NCBI GenBank assembly: GCA_945910005.1
Contig: OX246746.1
Span: 33,877,305 to 33,941,304 of the forward strand
DNA length: 64,000 nucleotides
Direction: 5' to 3'
Source of the DNA: Isoperla grammatica
Taxonomy: Eukaryota > Arthropoda > Insecta > Plecoptera > Perlodidae
Position numbers and translations under genes: made by a program. The notes below the pieces were generated by a model. The model searched no databases, was not told the origin of the DNA, and worked only from the letters and a program-made list of their open reading frames with translations. Positions 26,517 to 36,859 of this stretch are shown here, piece after piece. How positions within the stretch are numbered: position 1 is the first letter of the stretch; each line of letters opens with the position of its first letter.

Positions 26517-27208
26517 GAAAAGCATGGAACAACATATCTAACATATCTACCATTACCTTCGTACTATCGACAAAACATCTTGGTTTTGCATAGAACCTTG
26601 CTATCACCCTGCTTGCTTGCCCGTTGGAAGATAAAAAAGGCCGTAGAAACTCGTTGCAAACAAAAACTTGTATAAGCAGGACAAAATACCGTTCTTGGTA
26701 GGATTGGTCCAATCTCGCATTGGTGATTACTAGATAACTAGGTCATTTGACGTTGAGAAAAGCATGGAACAACATATCTACCATTACCTTCGTACTATCG
26801 ACAAAACCACTTGGTTTTGCATAGAACCTTGCTATCACCCTGCTTGCTTGCCCGTTGGAAGATAAAAAAGGCCGTAGAAACTCGTTGCAAACAAAAACTT
26901 GTATAAGCAGGACAAAATACCGTTCTTGGTAGGATTGGTCCAATCTCGCATTGGTGATTACTAGATAACTAGGTCATTTGACGTTGAGAAAAGCATGGAA
27001 CAACATATCTACCATTACCTTCGTACTATCGACAAAACCACTTGGTTTTGCATAGAACCTTGCTATCACCCTGCTTGCTTGCCCGTTGGAAGATAAAAAG
27101 GCCGTAGAAAATCGTTGCAAACAAAAACTTGTATAAGCAGGACAAAATACCGTTCTTGGTATGATTGGTCCAATCTCGCATTGGTGTTAACTAGGTCGTT
27201 TGACGTTA
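26517..27208 (+). repeat. Three-copy tandem repeat, 231-240 bp
   Basis: Three copies start at aaaagcatggaacaacatat near 26,518, 26,758 and 26,989. The first carries an extra 10-bp duplication (aacatatcta), which explains its longer period. The third ends imperfectly near 27,208 with a few deletions. The reverse strand has short open frames but no recognisable product. Confidence 0.93.
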
Positions 27209-27234
27209 CGGGGTGATTGGAGTAATCAACACTA

Positions 27235-27290
27235 TCACCTCTTACGACTTGCAGAGTTACTCTGAGCCGAATAGCCAGGGGCCCAGACCA
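27235..27290 (+). repeat. SINE/MITE-like dispersed repeat, 3' fragment
   Basis: About 55 bp match the right end of the dispersed family seen in full at 38,116, 47,858 and 57,838: tcacctcttacgactt, a gcagagt block, then a ggggcccagac end. The left part is absent. Confidence 0.7.
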
Positions 27291-28220
27291 AAAATTAATT
27301 AGTATTATTATTATATAAGGGCCATGTTCATGGACATGCCTTTGTGTGTATTCGTCAAATTATGATGTATGAATTTTTGGAGTATTATGATATATTCGAT
27401 AGCTGGATTATATGACGTCGGCACAATAATATCTCTAGCAAATCGCCCAGGTCGTCACAAAGAAAAAAAAAACAGAATTTGGAGTATTAGGGTTTAAGGG
27501 GTCATGGGGGTTTGGTTGGCGTTTGGGTCGCAAAGAGCGTCGGCAAATACGAAGAAGATTTAACAACATGAATGGTAAAAATGATGAAATGATGAATAAA
27601 GGGTTAGTATAATATCCTATGATTTCACACATCTACGATTTCACATCAGATAATTATACCGATATTTTTGGTTTTTAAATGCTGACCCCCCTGCCCAAAA
27701 AAAAAACAAGTGCTATTTACGCCACTGCGACCCATTAAGGCTAGATAATATGCATTCAAAGAGGTCTGACAGGTCGCCAATCGGCAACCAAAGAGTTAAG
27801 CTAGGCTCACCTACAAAGCATTCTCTACCATGGGATGGATACTTAGTTCCCATGTAAGAGAATAACCCAACCCTGCTAGATATACACAGACTTCTACACT
27901 GGCACAAGCATTGCCTCCGACACGGACACCCGTGTCAGGGTTATCACCCGGACACCCGCAGTCTGGGAATCCAGCACAACAAACAGTGTCTGACGCAAGG
28001 CGGGCCGAAGCCCTAGTAAGCCCAATTAAAAACTTGATCGTTCCATTAAAGCCATCTCAGCGCTAAAAATAGGCACCAAAAGACTATTAAGAATTAACTG
28101 ACTTTTGCTATAAGCTCTGTAGTGTTCTTTTGTAATGTGTTACCCTTCATTAATTATATTTAAAACAAGTTGTATACTAGGAGTAAAATACATAGGGCAA
28201 GCGATTTCTTTTTATTGACA
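27291..28220. other. Unassigned sequence
   Basis: No coding homology. An (att) run lies near 27,302-27,315 and poly-A runs near 27,462 and 27,698. A short repeated motif (cggacacccg) occurs twice near 27,918 and 27,950. Nothing here supports a gene. Confidence 0.4.
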
Positions 28221-28224
28221 AAAT

Positions 28225-29800
28225 TATAAACTACCCGTAAATTGCAATAACACTATAATATATATAGCCTATATATATTTCTTGAAAAGGCTTCTTCAAA
28301 AAACATAACGTATAGATTGCGCTCGGAATGTATGCGGGCCAACTGCCGTTGTTAAACAGCAGTTGACTGGAATAAATTGTACAAGCTTATCATATGTTAT
28401 GTACTTTGTACACGCACACTTGACTTCACACTACACAAAATCAGGACAACAGAGAGGGTAATGATAGATTCCGCACGGAATGTTTTGCGGGCCAATTGCC
28501 GTTGTTAAGCAGCAGTTGACTGGAATAAATTGTACAAGCTTATTATACGTGATGAACTTTGTACACGCACACTTGACTTCACACTACACAAGATCAGGAC
28601 AACAGAGAGGATAATGATAGATTCCGCACGGAATGTTTTGCGGGCCAACTGCCGTTGTTAAGCAGCAGTTGACTGGAATAAATTGTACAAGCTTATCATA
28701 TGTTATGTACTTTGTACACGAACACTTGACTTCACACTACACAAGATCAGGACAACAGAGAGGATAATGATAGATTTCGCACGGAATGTTTTGCGGGCCA
28801 ACTGCCGTTGTTAAGCAGCAGTTGACTGGAATAAATTGTACAAGCTTATCATATGGTATGTACTTTGTACACGCACACTTGACTTCACACTCCACAAGAT
28901 CAGGACAACAGAGAGGATAATGATAGATTCCGCACGGAATGTTTTGCGGGCCAACTGCCGTTGTTAAGCAGCAGTTGACTTGAATAAATTGTACAAGCTT
29001 ATCATATGTTATGTACTTTGTACACGCACACTTGACTTCACACTACACAAGATCAGGACAACAGAGAGGATAATGATAGATTTCGCACGGAATGTTTTGC
29101 GGGCCAACTGCCGTTGTTAAGCAGCAGTTGACTGGAATAAATTGTACAAGCTTATCATATGTGATGTACTTTGTACACGCACACTTGACTTCACACTACA
29201 CAAGATCAGGACAACAGAGAGGATAATGATAGATTTCGCACGGAATGTTTTGCGGGCCAACTGCCGTTGTTAAGCAGCAGTTGACTGGAATAAATTGTAC
29301 AAGCTTATCATATGTTATGTACTTTGTACACGAACACTTGACTTCACACTACACAAGATCAGGACAACAGAGAGGATAATGATAGATTTCGCACGGAATG
29401 TTTTGCCGGCCAACTGCCGTTGTTAAGCAGCAGTTGACTGGAATAAATTGTACAAGCTTATCATATGTTATGTACTTTGTACTCGCACACTTGACACTAC
29501 ACTGCACAAGTTAAGGTCAACAGAGTCAACGGACTCGGAGTATATTGTAAACTACCCGTTAATTGATATACAAATATAATACAAAAACCCTCTATATATA
29601 GATCGTGTTTCTTCAAAAGGCTTCTTGTAAATACATAACGTATAAATTCCGCTCGGAATGTATGCGGCCAGCTGCCGTTGTTAAAAGTAGTTGACTTGAA
29701 TAAATTGGAGTATATTGTAAACTACCCCTAAATTGTAATAACAATATAGTATAAATAGCCTATAGATATATATAGATCGTGTTACTTCAAAAGGCTCCTT
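28225..29800 (+). mobile_element. Non-autonomous element with 153-bp tandem core (Helitron/pearl-like architecture)
   Basis: A core of about eight copies with a 153-bp period spans roughly 28,305-29,520; the cggaatg landmark falls at 28,324, 28,476, 28,629, 28,782, 28,935, 29,088, 29,241 and 29,394. Each unit contains a 7-bp inverted repeat, caactgc and gcagttg, around a 12-base centre, a possible hairpin. The core is flanked by related AT-rich edges that share taaactaccc, a tatata tract and aaaggctt: one on the left (28,225-28,320) and two on the right (29,540-29,700 and 29,706-29,800). A short tandem core between conserved edges is the design of bivalve pearl and other non-autonomous Helitron-like elements. 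The family link is inference; I could not identify Helitron termini. Confidence 0.7.
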
Positions 29801-29899
29801 GCAACTCACGTGTACACTTTAACTGGTGCCAGTCTCCAAGGTTAAAGTGTTTCATCAAAAACGTTATTTTGTTGATATAGAATTGATCCATTTGATTCA

Positions 29900-30304
29900 T
29901 TACAAGTAGCCTGTAAATATCAATCTGAAATTTTTGTAAATTGTTGATCGAATTATGAATTGAAGCAGAAGTAAAGTACGCCGACGGATCACTGCTTGTA
30001 GGTCTTTTGTTAAGTCAAAGTTTAATTTTTCCGTTGTGCACTTATTTTTCAGTGGACATTTTAGACTGCTTTCTGCAACTAGCGATGCGACCAGAACCGT
30101 AACCCAATCGTTGGCTGGTTGTTCCCAATGATCGAGGATGATTCTAAGTGGTGCATTATCTTGTACTTGTGAGTCCTCGTTTGCTCGATGGAAAACATTA
30201 TAGCATTTCATTGGTGGGCCAATTTGTGGAATGGCTGACTGCAATAATTTTTGCTTACGCCCGTCGAGTTCTTGAAGTAATGATATTTCGGATTTGTGTG
30301 TCAT
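29900..30304 (-). CDS. Uncharacterised ORF with death-domain-like tail
   Basis: This 134-codon frame starts at an ATG and shows a stretch around residues 50-85 (NAPLRIILDHWEQ, then WVTVLVASLV) that resembles the last helices of a death domain of the MyD88/IRAK type, where SPTRxLLxxWxxx is followed by a V(G)xLVxLL helix. The earlier helices are not evident, so if real this would be one exon of a spliced gene or a fragment. The frame stays open for eight codons upstream of the ATG, into a SINE-like fragment at 30,317. The similarity is short and judged by eye; a chance match is possible. Confidence 0.3.
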   Translation of the reverse strand: MTHKSEISLLQELDGRKQKLLQSAIPQIGPPMKCYNVFHRANEDSQVQDNAPLRIILDHWEQPANDWVTVLVASLVAESSLKCPLKNKCTTEKLNFDLTKDLQAVIRRRTLLLLQFIIRSTIYKNFRLIFTGYL

Positions 30305-30316
30305 GTTGTAAGCGAC

Positions 30317-30373
30317 GCTAATCGAGACGATGAGTGGATGATATTATGAAGATGATAAAACGTCGCAATCATG
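30317..30373 (+). repeat. SINE/MITE-like dispersed repeat, internal fragment
   Basis: About 57 bp beginning gctaatcgagacgatgagtg match an internal segment of the family found at 47,858 and 57,838. Neither end of the family is present here. Confidence 0.7.
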
Positions 30374-30552
30374 ACTTCTTAGAGACGGGAACTAGAGCAG
30401 TAGAACATCAAGTTAACGTTTTCCACTGACTGTTTCTTTATCTTGAGATAGACTGTGGTCCCTGGTCTGGCTCCACTTGGTACTTGTTAAATAAGTTCGT
30501 ACCATCTTTTTCTGTGGACACATATTCGCGTGGCATTTCCGGACTTAATTGT

Positions 30553-30846
30553 CTAGGGGTACCAGAACGAGCTAAAATGGAGTAACAACTGGGTCCATTT
30601 ACAGCCTGCGGTAGAGCGTATCAGTCTTTCACTCATATTGATCATCAACAGTAGACGATGCAGCCATGCATTGTGCACAGCACAGTTCCGCCCCACCTGT
30701 GCAATATAGCCTTCATAATACACTAATATTCTCGTTAAGTGTGAGAACACGAACAGATAGTCGGCCATGTTTAAAAGGGGCGGAACCGTTTCTAGTTGAT
30801 TATTTAAACGACATCGAATGAACTTATCGAAGAATTTCTTAGACAT
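30553..30846 (-). CDS. Hypothetical 97-codon ORF
   Basis: The frame opens with a genuine ATG and reads MSKKFFDKFIRC followed by a hydrophobic segment around MADYLFVFSHL. I recognise no domain. It lies 250 bp upstream, on the same strand, of the death-domain-like frame at 29,900-30,304 and could be an earlier exon of the same gene, but there is no clear donor and acceptor pair to support that. It may equally be chance. Confidence 0.2.
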   Translation of the reverse strand: MSKKFFDKFIRCRLNNQLETVPPLLNMADYLFVFSHLTRILVYYEGYIAQVGRNCAVHNAWLHRLLLMINMSERLIRSTAGCKWTQLLLHFSSFWYP

Positions 30847-30852
30847 CTGTGG

Positions 30853-31316
30853 ATGTTATTAAAACTTGGCTGTCGGATTTCGCCGCGTCCATCGATAAAA
30901 ATATCTTTATGATTCGTACCGATTGCATCGGTCCATCTTTAGAAGTAATTCTTGAAGAGTGCACACACGGAACAAACCTACTCAATCCAGTCCGTCCGTG
31001 TGTGTGAACCAAAACAAGTTGTGCAGTTAGTTGTTTTAGTCAGCTGGCGCCTGTGCAAACTCTCATCGCGCCCAGCCACTGACGTCACCATGTTGCTGTC
31101 TCGCTTCAGCCACTCTGCGTCCATTATCTACTTAGTTCCAAACCATCTTCACAGTATTGGATGTGTTTGATAGCTGAGCGATAACTCTCAAGAAGAGGCG
31201 AAGTAGGTGTCTGCAACCTAGGGTGGAACCATTCAGGGCCACGGGGCCCCTACTTTAGGCACAGACTATCCCCTAGATCCGCCTCTTCTTAAAAAATATT
31301 TTCCGCTCTTCTTCAG
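30853..31316. other. Unassigned sequence
   Basis: No recognised features. Its right end is a pyrimidine-rich stretch ending in cttcag at 31,316, which would be a good splice acceptor for the frame that follows. Confidence 0.35.
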
Positions 31317-31565
31317 GATATGGTGGAAGCTGAATTAAAATGCCGTTTCGGCGTTAGTGGCCGAAGGTGGCAACGAAGAAGGGTATGGGCCTCTTGATGT
31401 CAGCTGGAGGAGAAGGAGTATAATGCCACCTTAATACGTCAGATCAGCCGAGATGTCGTCGAGAGGTATAGAACTCGATATACCAGGGATTACATCTTTC
31501 TATTAACGGAGATCTTTGGTGAGGAACGTGTGGTACATCAGATCATTGCCCGCAGATATGAGTGA
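31317..31565 (+). pseudogene. Unidentified exon-like coding remnant with one in-frame TGA
   Basis: Directly after ttccgctcttcttcag, a good acceptor, a frame reads DMVEAELKCRFGVSG and later YRTRYTRDYIFLLTEIFG, ending in HQIIARRYE and TGA. The mix of charged and hydrophobic residues looks protein-like. One in-frame TGA at 31,395 interrupts it. No start codon is obvious. I do not recognise the family. It could be a decayed exon or a fragment of an unknown element. Confidence 0.35.
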
Positions 31566-31774
31566 ATGTCTTCGTATGTGATTCTCACGGCCGGTTTCAC
31601 TCCGCAAGCTTCTTATTACCGCTGCGATGGTGATGCTCTCTTGGTTGTAGAGGTCAGAACAGAGGTTTGGCAGTTAATAAGGTTAGGAGGCACTTTCTTG
31701 TCAGCGTTTGGAACCACGTTCGCGGCAGAGGTGGGTTGGAATTTCAAAGAGTTGCGGTGATGGAGGGGGTCACT

Positions 31775-32125
31775 GTTTATGCAATCGTGTTGATTTGCGG
31801 TCAGTAGCGATGGGACGGCAGGTCGAGATGTAGTTGGTCAGCTCTATCTTGTGCTTGGTTTGAGCCGGCCGAACGGACAGTAGACGTGTAGACGTAGAAG
31901 AGCAAGATGATTTTATATTAAAGACTGTAATATATATCTGCTTTGACTCTATTGACATTCGAGAAACCATGAAAGGGAAACGATCGTAAACGAGGATTCT
32001 ATCTATGAATGCAATGTTGAAATGCATAAAGGATGGAGTGGAGGACATTCTTTGCTCAGATGTCTAGTGTAGCAATCGTCTAGAGAAGCAATCGTGTTGA
32101 TCTTCGGTCAGTACCGACGCAAGGT
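31775..32125 (+). repeat. ~300-bp dispersed repeat, first copy with partial tandem restart
   Basis: The block begins gcaatcgtgttgat near 31,781, runs through an 80-bp segment (ctctatcttgtgcttggttt onward) and on to gaggattctatct. A new copy starts near 32,091 with gcaatcgtgttgat, giving a period of about 310 bp. The same 80-bp segment and the following homologous tract recur at 33,009-33,500. Confidence 0.8.
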
Positions 32126-32309
32126 TGTAAGACAACCTGCCACCCCATTGGTCCCTATTTCCCGCGCCTGACTCTTGCCCCACCCCCAGTAGAATGTTTA
32201 GTTCATTAAGTTATCTTTAGGTTTCATTATAACGCACTAGTAATATTAATTGTAGACCCTATTTTATAATTATGTTAGCATTAAGAGGTATCAACAGATG
32301 TATTGTAAT

Positions 32310-32765
32310 TTAAACATTGTGGACGCGTGTTTCCAAATGGCGGGGGGTTCGAGGCTAACCCGCCAGTGGTCAACGTGAGGGGGCTGCTTCGGCGGACAGT
32401 GGGAGTGTGGAGGCCCTCGAGGACGGACGTCTCTCGTAGGGTTTACCGAACGGTCACCGTGGGTTTGGTGGAACTGTGTTCGACCTTCACGTGTTCGCGA
32501 CTGTGTCGCGATACCCCAAAAGTGACTGTGTAGTGTACTCCGATAAGAGCTGTGTCTCGTAGACACAAAGTAACTGTGTAGTGCATTCTGACAAGAACTG
32601 TGTCCGCGCGTGATTTGTAATCGGGTGTCGTCGGCGCGGTGCGTGCATCGAACTAAGGACCGGCTGCAGGCGGCGACCACCAAAGGACTGCCTACCGCCT
32701 CGAGAGAGCTTCCACCGTGGGACCCTGCGGCTTCCCGGTAGTTTTCTACGGTCGCCGGACACTAT
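32310..32765. other. GC- and CpG-rich block with a ~60-bp internal duplication
   Basis: This block stands out from its AT-rich surroundings by its GC and CpG content. It contains a diverged internal duplication (aagtgactgtgtagtg near 32,519 and aagtaactgtgtagtg near 32,568). Open frames on both strands are short and show no homology. It lies between two copies of the ~300-bp repeat, so it may be the interior of a non-autonomous element or a decayed CpG island. Confidence 0.5.
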
Positions 32766-33008
32766 CAACAAAGAGTTGAGTACCCCTTCTGGGCAGGACC
32801 ATAATCCATAATATAGAATAGACTTGACCGGCGTACCTATTTAATTCGTGTAGTATTAATTAACATTTACATCTTGTGTAAACCAGTACAACAGATGATT
32901 CGTATTTTTATTTGCATAAATTCATAGTCTAGAAAATAACTAATTGTATGTTTTGTAACAACCCTGTCCCCCTTCTATCCAAGGTTTGACCTCACCACTT
33001 TTGACCCA

Positions 33009-33500
33009 TCACAAGGTCGGGATGTAGCTGGTCAGCTCTATCTTGTGCTTGGTTTGAGCCGGCCGAACGGACAGTAGACGTGTAGACGTAGAAGAGGATA
33101 TTTGGGTTTTGCGGCCAAAATGTTTGTAGCTTAAGCTTATAGAGGCGATGAGTGGATGATAAATGAAGATGAAGATGCAGATCCGAATCAGATCCATTGC
33201 AAATCACGGGGGTCGAAACAAGGGGAATTAAACAAGGAAGAGCAGGGCCAAGTGGGAGGACAAACCTTCAGCGGGATAGTGGGGGGGGGTCTCCTTTCGT
33301 CCTCCTACGACTAACATCCTCCTACGAGCATATTCTATCCCGGGTCCAGACGGGCCAAGATGATATTATAGATTGTGTGATGATATATCCGCCCACATCC
33401 TATTGCCATGCGAAGAACCATCAACGGTAAACAATCATACACGAGGATTCTATAGCTATACGCGCTGAAATGCATTAGAGAAGGATAGAGTGGAGAACAT
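33009..33500 (+). repeat. ~300-bp dispersed repeat, second copy, split by a SINE-like insert
   Basis: The 33,009-33,096 part is nearly identical to 31,818-31,906. The homology then stops at gtagaagag and resumes at aagatgat near 33,356, continuing as a diverged match to 31,908-32,050. The gap is filled by the dispersed element at 33,097-33,357, so the 31.8-kb copy preserves the empty site. Confidence 0.8.
33097..33357 (+). mobile_element. SINE/MITE-like dispersed repeat, complete but diverged copy
   Basis: This copy has the family layout: gatatttgggttttgcgg at the left, gatgagtggatgata, gatccattgca, a G-tract near 33,282-33,290, ctcctttcgtc, a decayed tacgac block and ccgggtccagacgggcc at the right. 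Comparison with the uninterrupted relative at 31,900 places its boundaries to within a few bases. It has no coding capacity. Confidence 0.8.
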
Positions 33501-33509
33501 TGCTCCTTT

Positions 33510-33582
33510 GGTCCGGTAGCTCAGTGGTGTAGTAGTCAGTGGCCTGGCACCCGACCTCCTCGATAACCCTCAAGACGTCGAT
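33510..33582 (+). other. tRNA-like sequence, probable SINE head or tRNA pseudogene
   Basis: The stretch gtccggtagctcagtggtg holds a perfect RNA polymerase III A-box consensus (tagctcagtgg at 33,517-33,527). About 35 bases later a degraded B-box-like tcgataacc appears. I could not fold a full cloverleaf with matched acceptor ends, so a functional tRNA is unlikely. Confidence 0.45.
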
Positions 33583-33794
33583 AGAATCTTTCCATGCTGA
33601 TGATAAAGGTTAAACGCGTTCAAAATGGCTTATTCTTTCTAATTGGCTTTCGTGTTTGAAAGCAGGGTTCTTTTATTAATTTATATTTGTTCATAATAGT
33701 CAGTTATTAAACTTACGTACAAAAGTGCACAATAAATTTATATGCACAATAAGCAATGAAAACAGTTACTAAAAAACTCAAGACAAAAATTATA

Positions 33795-33965
33795 AATTTA
33801 CCAATCCTACCACACAAACCCACGACCCACAGACCCAACAACAACTTACAAAATGACACACCCACAAACGCACATCCGCAAACCCAAACACCCACAAACC
33901 CTCACACCCACAAATCCTCACACACACAAACGCTCACACCCACAAACCCACAACCCAACAACGCC
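33795..33965 (+). repeat. (CCCACAAA)-type low-complexity tract
   Basis: Irregular iterations of acccacaaac-like 8-14-bp motifs fill this stretch. Open frames here are products of the low complexity. Confidence 0.8.
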
Positions 33966-34240
33966 CCACAAAGACTGACTGCAGAGAAAGACTGTAGACC
34001 ATATTACATTTTTTATTTTTCATTTTGTTTCTAATATATATTTTTATATTTGATTTAACGCAGGCTTTATTCACAAATTTTATTTAAAATGTGAACTTGA
34101 AAAGTTTTAAGGTGTAATTTTCCTTGTTTTAAAAAGAAGACTTACTGCAGAAGAAGACTGTAGACCCAAATACAATTTGTATTTTTCACTTTCTAAGTAA
34201 TATATTTCTTGTATTAGATTTAGCACAGGCTGTAAAGTAG
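33966..34240 (+). repeat. Diverged ~165-bp tandem duplication
   Basis: A segment starting aaagactgactgcagagaaa (33,968) and ending near gcaggct recurs from about 34,134 (agacttactgcagaagaaga) to gcacaggct near 34,230. Both copies share gactgtagacc, a tttttcatttt-type tract and an aatatat run. Confidence 0.75.
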
Positions 34241-34700
34241 GTTTCATATAGTAGGCCTTCTTGCCTGTGGCTCAGGATCCGTGTAATACGGTGTGGAGGC
34301 CTGGGGTAGGTTGAGCACAGACATGTTAGCTAAACAATGTTGTTCTAGGGAGGTGGTCGCTCTGAATTAACCACAGCCTCGTAATCAATGCTACCATCTC
34401 AAGTCTCTGTCAGATTCCCCTCATTGGCAATTAGCTGATACGACCATAGTCTTATGTGATCTAAAACCGATCAATGGAATATCACTGAATCTCCAACTCA
34501 ATCTGTACATCCTCACAGCAACCCATTCTGCAACATATTACACTTGCGCCTAGAACAAAGCTGAAATATCTACAGCATTATCCCATTAATGAGAATATAC
34601 TGTGAAGCTCCATTATGGCTTTATTATGCAGTATGAGTAAAACTTGACACTGCTAAACGTTTCTGCATCCATATAGAACGAAGACCATCGCCCAGCAAGG
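34241..34700. other. Unassigned sequence
   Basis: I see no repeats, coding homology or RNA gene in this stretch. Confidence 0.4.
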
Positions 34701-34709
34701 TAACAACGG

Positions 34710-36256
34710 GTAGTGGTGTTAGTAGTAGGGGAGTAGTGGAGTAGTATAGGCCAGTAGAGTAGGAGAGTAGAGGAGTGGTAGTAGGGGAGTAGTAGAGTAG
34801 TATGGACCAGTAGAGTAGGAGAGTGGCGGAGTAGTAGTAGAGGTGTAGAAGAGTACTATAGACCAGTAGAGTAGGAGAGTGGAGGAGTGGTAGTAGGGGA
34901 GTAGAAGAGTAGTATGGACCAGTAGAGTAGGAGAGTGGAGGAGTAGTAGGGGAGTAGTAGAGTAGTATAGACCAGTAGAGTAGGAGAGTGGCGGAGTAGT
35001 AGTAGAGGTGTAGAAGAGTACTATAGACCAGTAGAGTAGGAGAGTAGAGGAGTGGTAGTAGGGGAGTAGTAGAGTAGTATGGACCAGTAGAGTAGGAGAG
35101 TGGCGGAGTAGTAGTAGGGGAGTAGTAGAGTAGTATAGACCAGTAGAGTAGGAGAGTGGAGGAGTAGTAGTAAGGGAGAAGTGGAGTAGTATAGACCAGT
35201 AGAGTAGAAGAGTGGAGGAGTAGTAGTAGGGGAGTAGTGGAGTAGTATAGACCAGTAGAGTAGGAGAGTGGAGGAGTAGTAGTAGGGGAGTAGTGGAGTA
35301 GTATAGACCAGTAGAGTAGGAGAGTGGAGGAGTAGTAGTAGGTGAGTAGTAGAGTAGTATAGACCAGTAGAGTAGGAAAGTGGAGGAGTAGTATTAGGGG
35401 TGTAGTGGAGTAGTATACACCAGTAGAGTAGGAGAGTGGAGGAGTAGTAGTAGGGGAGTAGTAGAGTAGTATAGACCAGTAGAGTAGAAGAGTGGAGGAG
35501 TAGTATTAGGGGTGTAGTGGAGTAGTATACACCAGTAGAGTAGGAGAGTGGAGGAGTAGTAGTAGGGGAGTAGTAGAGTAGTATAGACCAGTAGAGTAGG
35601 AGAGTGGAGGAGTAGTAGTAGGGGAGAAGTGGAGTAGTATAGACCAGTAGAGTAGGAGAGTGGAGGAGTAGTAGTAGGGGAGTAGTAGAGTAGTATAGAC
35701 CAGTAGAGTAGGAGAGTGGAGGAATAGTAGTAGGGGAGAAGTGGAGTAGTATAGACCAGTAGAGTAGGAGAGTGGAGGAGTAGTAGTAGGGCAGAAGTGG
35801 AGTAGTATAGACCAGTAGAGTAGAAGAGTGGAGGAGTAGTAGAGGAGTAGTAGAGTAGTATACTCCAGTAGAGTAGGAGAGTGGAGGAGTAGTATTAGGG
35901 GAGTAGTTGAGTAGTATACACCAGTAGAGTAGGAGAGTGGAGTAGTAGTAGTAGGGGAGTAGTAGAGTAGTATAGACCAGTAGAGTAGGAGAGTGGAGGA
36001 GTAGTAGTAGGGGAGAAGTGGAGTAGTATAGACCAGTAGAGTAGAAGAGTGGAGGAGTAGTAGTAGGGGAGTAGTAGAGTAGTATAGACCAGTAGAGTAG
36101 GAGAGTGGAGGAGTAGTAGGGGAGTAGTAGAGTAGTATACTCCAGTAGAGTAGGAGAGTGGAGGAGTAGTATTAGGGGAGTAGTGGAGTAGTATACACCA
36201 GTAGAGTAGGAGAGTGGAGGAGTAGTAGTAGTGGAGTAGTATACACCAGTAGAGTT
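34710..36256 (+). repeat. 56-bp minisatellite, about 28 copies
   Basis: The landmark ccagtagagtagg recurs at 34,751, 34,807, 34,863, 34,919 and 34,972 and then throughout, with spacing of 56 bp and 53-bp variants that lose one gta triplet. The unit is built of gtagta, gagtag and ggag words and is purine-rich on the plus strand. A 426-codon minus-strand frame (35,021-36,301) rich in Tyr, Ser, Leu and Thr is open only because the unit lacks stops on that strand. Confidence 0.95.
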
Positions 36257-36282
36257 TGAAATTATGCGAGTATGTGAGCATG

Positions 36283-36800
36283 TTAGAATGTATATTAGCA
36301 TGTTAGTGCGGAGTTTATTAGTATATAAGTATATGTTTGTATGTTAGTAGGAGACTGTGTTAGTATGTAAGTAGGAGAGTGTGTTAGTATGTAAGTAGGA
36401 GAGTGTGTTAGTATGATAGTAGGAGAGTGTGTTAGTATGTTAGTAGGAGAGTGTGTTAGTATGTTAGTAGGAGAGTATGTTAGTATGTTAGTAGGACAGT
36501 ATGTTCGTATGTTAGTAGGAGAGTATGTTAGTAAGTTAGTATGAGAGTGTGTTAGTATGTTAATAGGAGTGTGTGTTAGTTTGTTAGTAGAAGAGTGTGT
36601 TAGTACCGGTATGTTAGTAGGAGAGTGTGTTAGTATGTTAGTAGGTGAGTGTGTCAGTATCTTAGTAGGAGAGAATATAATGTTATGTGTAAATGCTAGT
36701 AAGTTAGTGTGTTAGTATGTCAGTATGTTTCATATTAGCATGTTAGTATGTTAGTATGAATGTTATAATGCATGTTAGTATGTCAGTAAGAGAGTTTAGA
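36283..36800 (+). repeat. ~22-bp minisatellite
   Basis: Irregular repeats of a gttagtatgttagtaggaga-like word fill this stretch and decay at the right into gagtatgcgagtatgatg variants up to about 36,860. It shares the gtaggagagt word with the neighbouring 56-bp array, so the two may have a common origin. Confidence 0.9.
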
Positions 36801-36859
36801 GAATATGTGAGTATGCGAGTATGATGTGAGTATGATGCGAGTATTATGTGGGTGTGATT

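Noticed and set aside
33510..33582. A functional tRNA gene
   Set aside because: The A-box is perfect, but the B-box is degraded and I could not pair the acceptor ends.
33756..34034. A Pro/Thr/His-rich 92-codon gene
   Set aside because: It is encoded by a low-complexity acccacaaac tract and has no domain or conserved context.
35021..36301. A 426-codon minus-strand Tyr/Ser/Leu-rich protein
   Set aside because: The frame is a shadow of the 56-bp minisatellite; the unit lacks stops on that strand, and the frame rotates from unit to unit because 56 is not a multiple of three.
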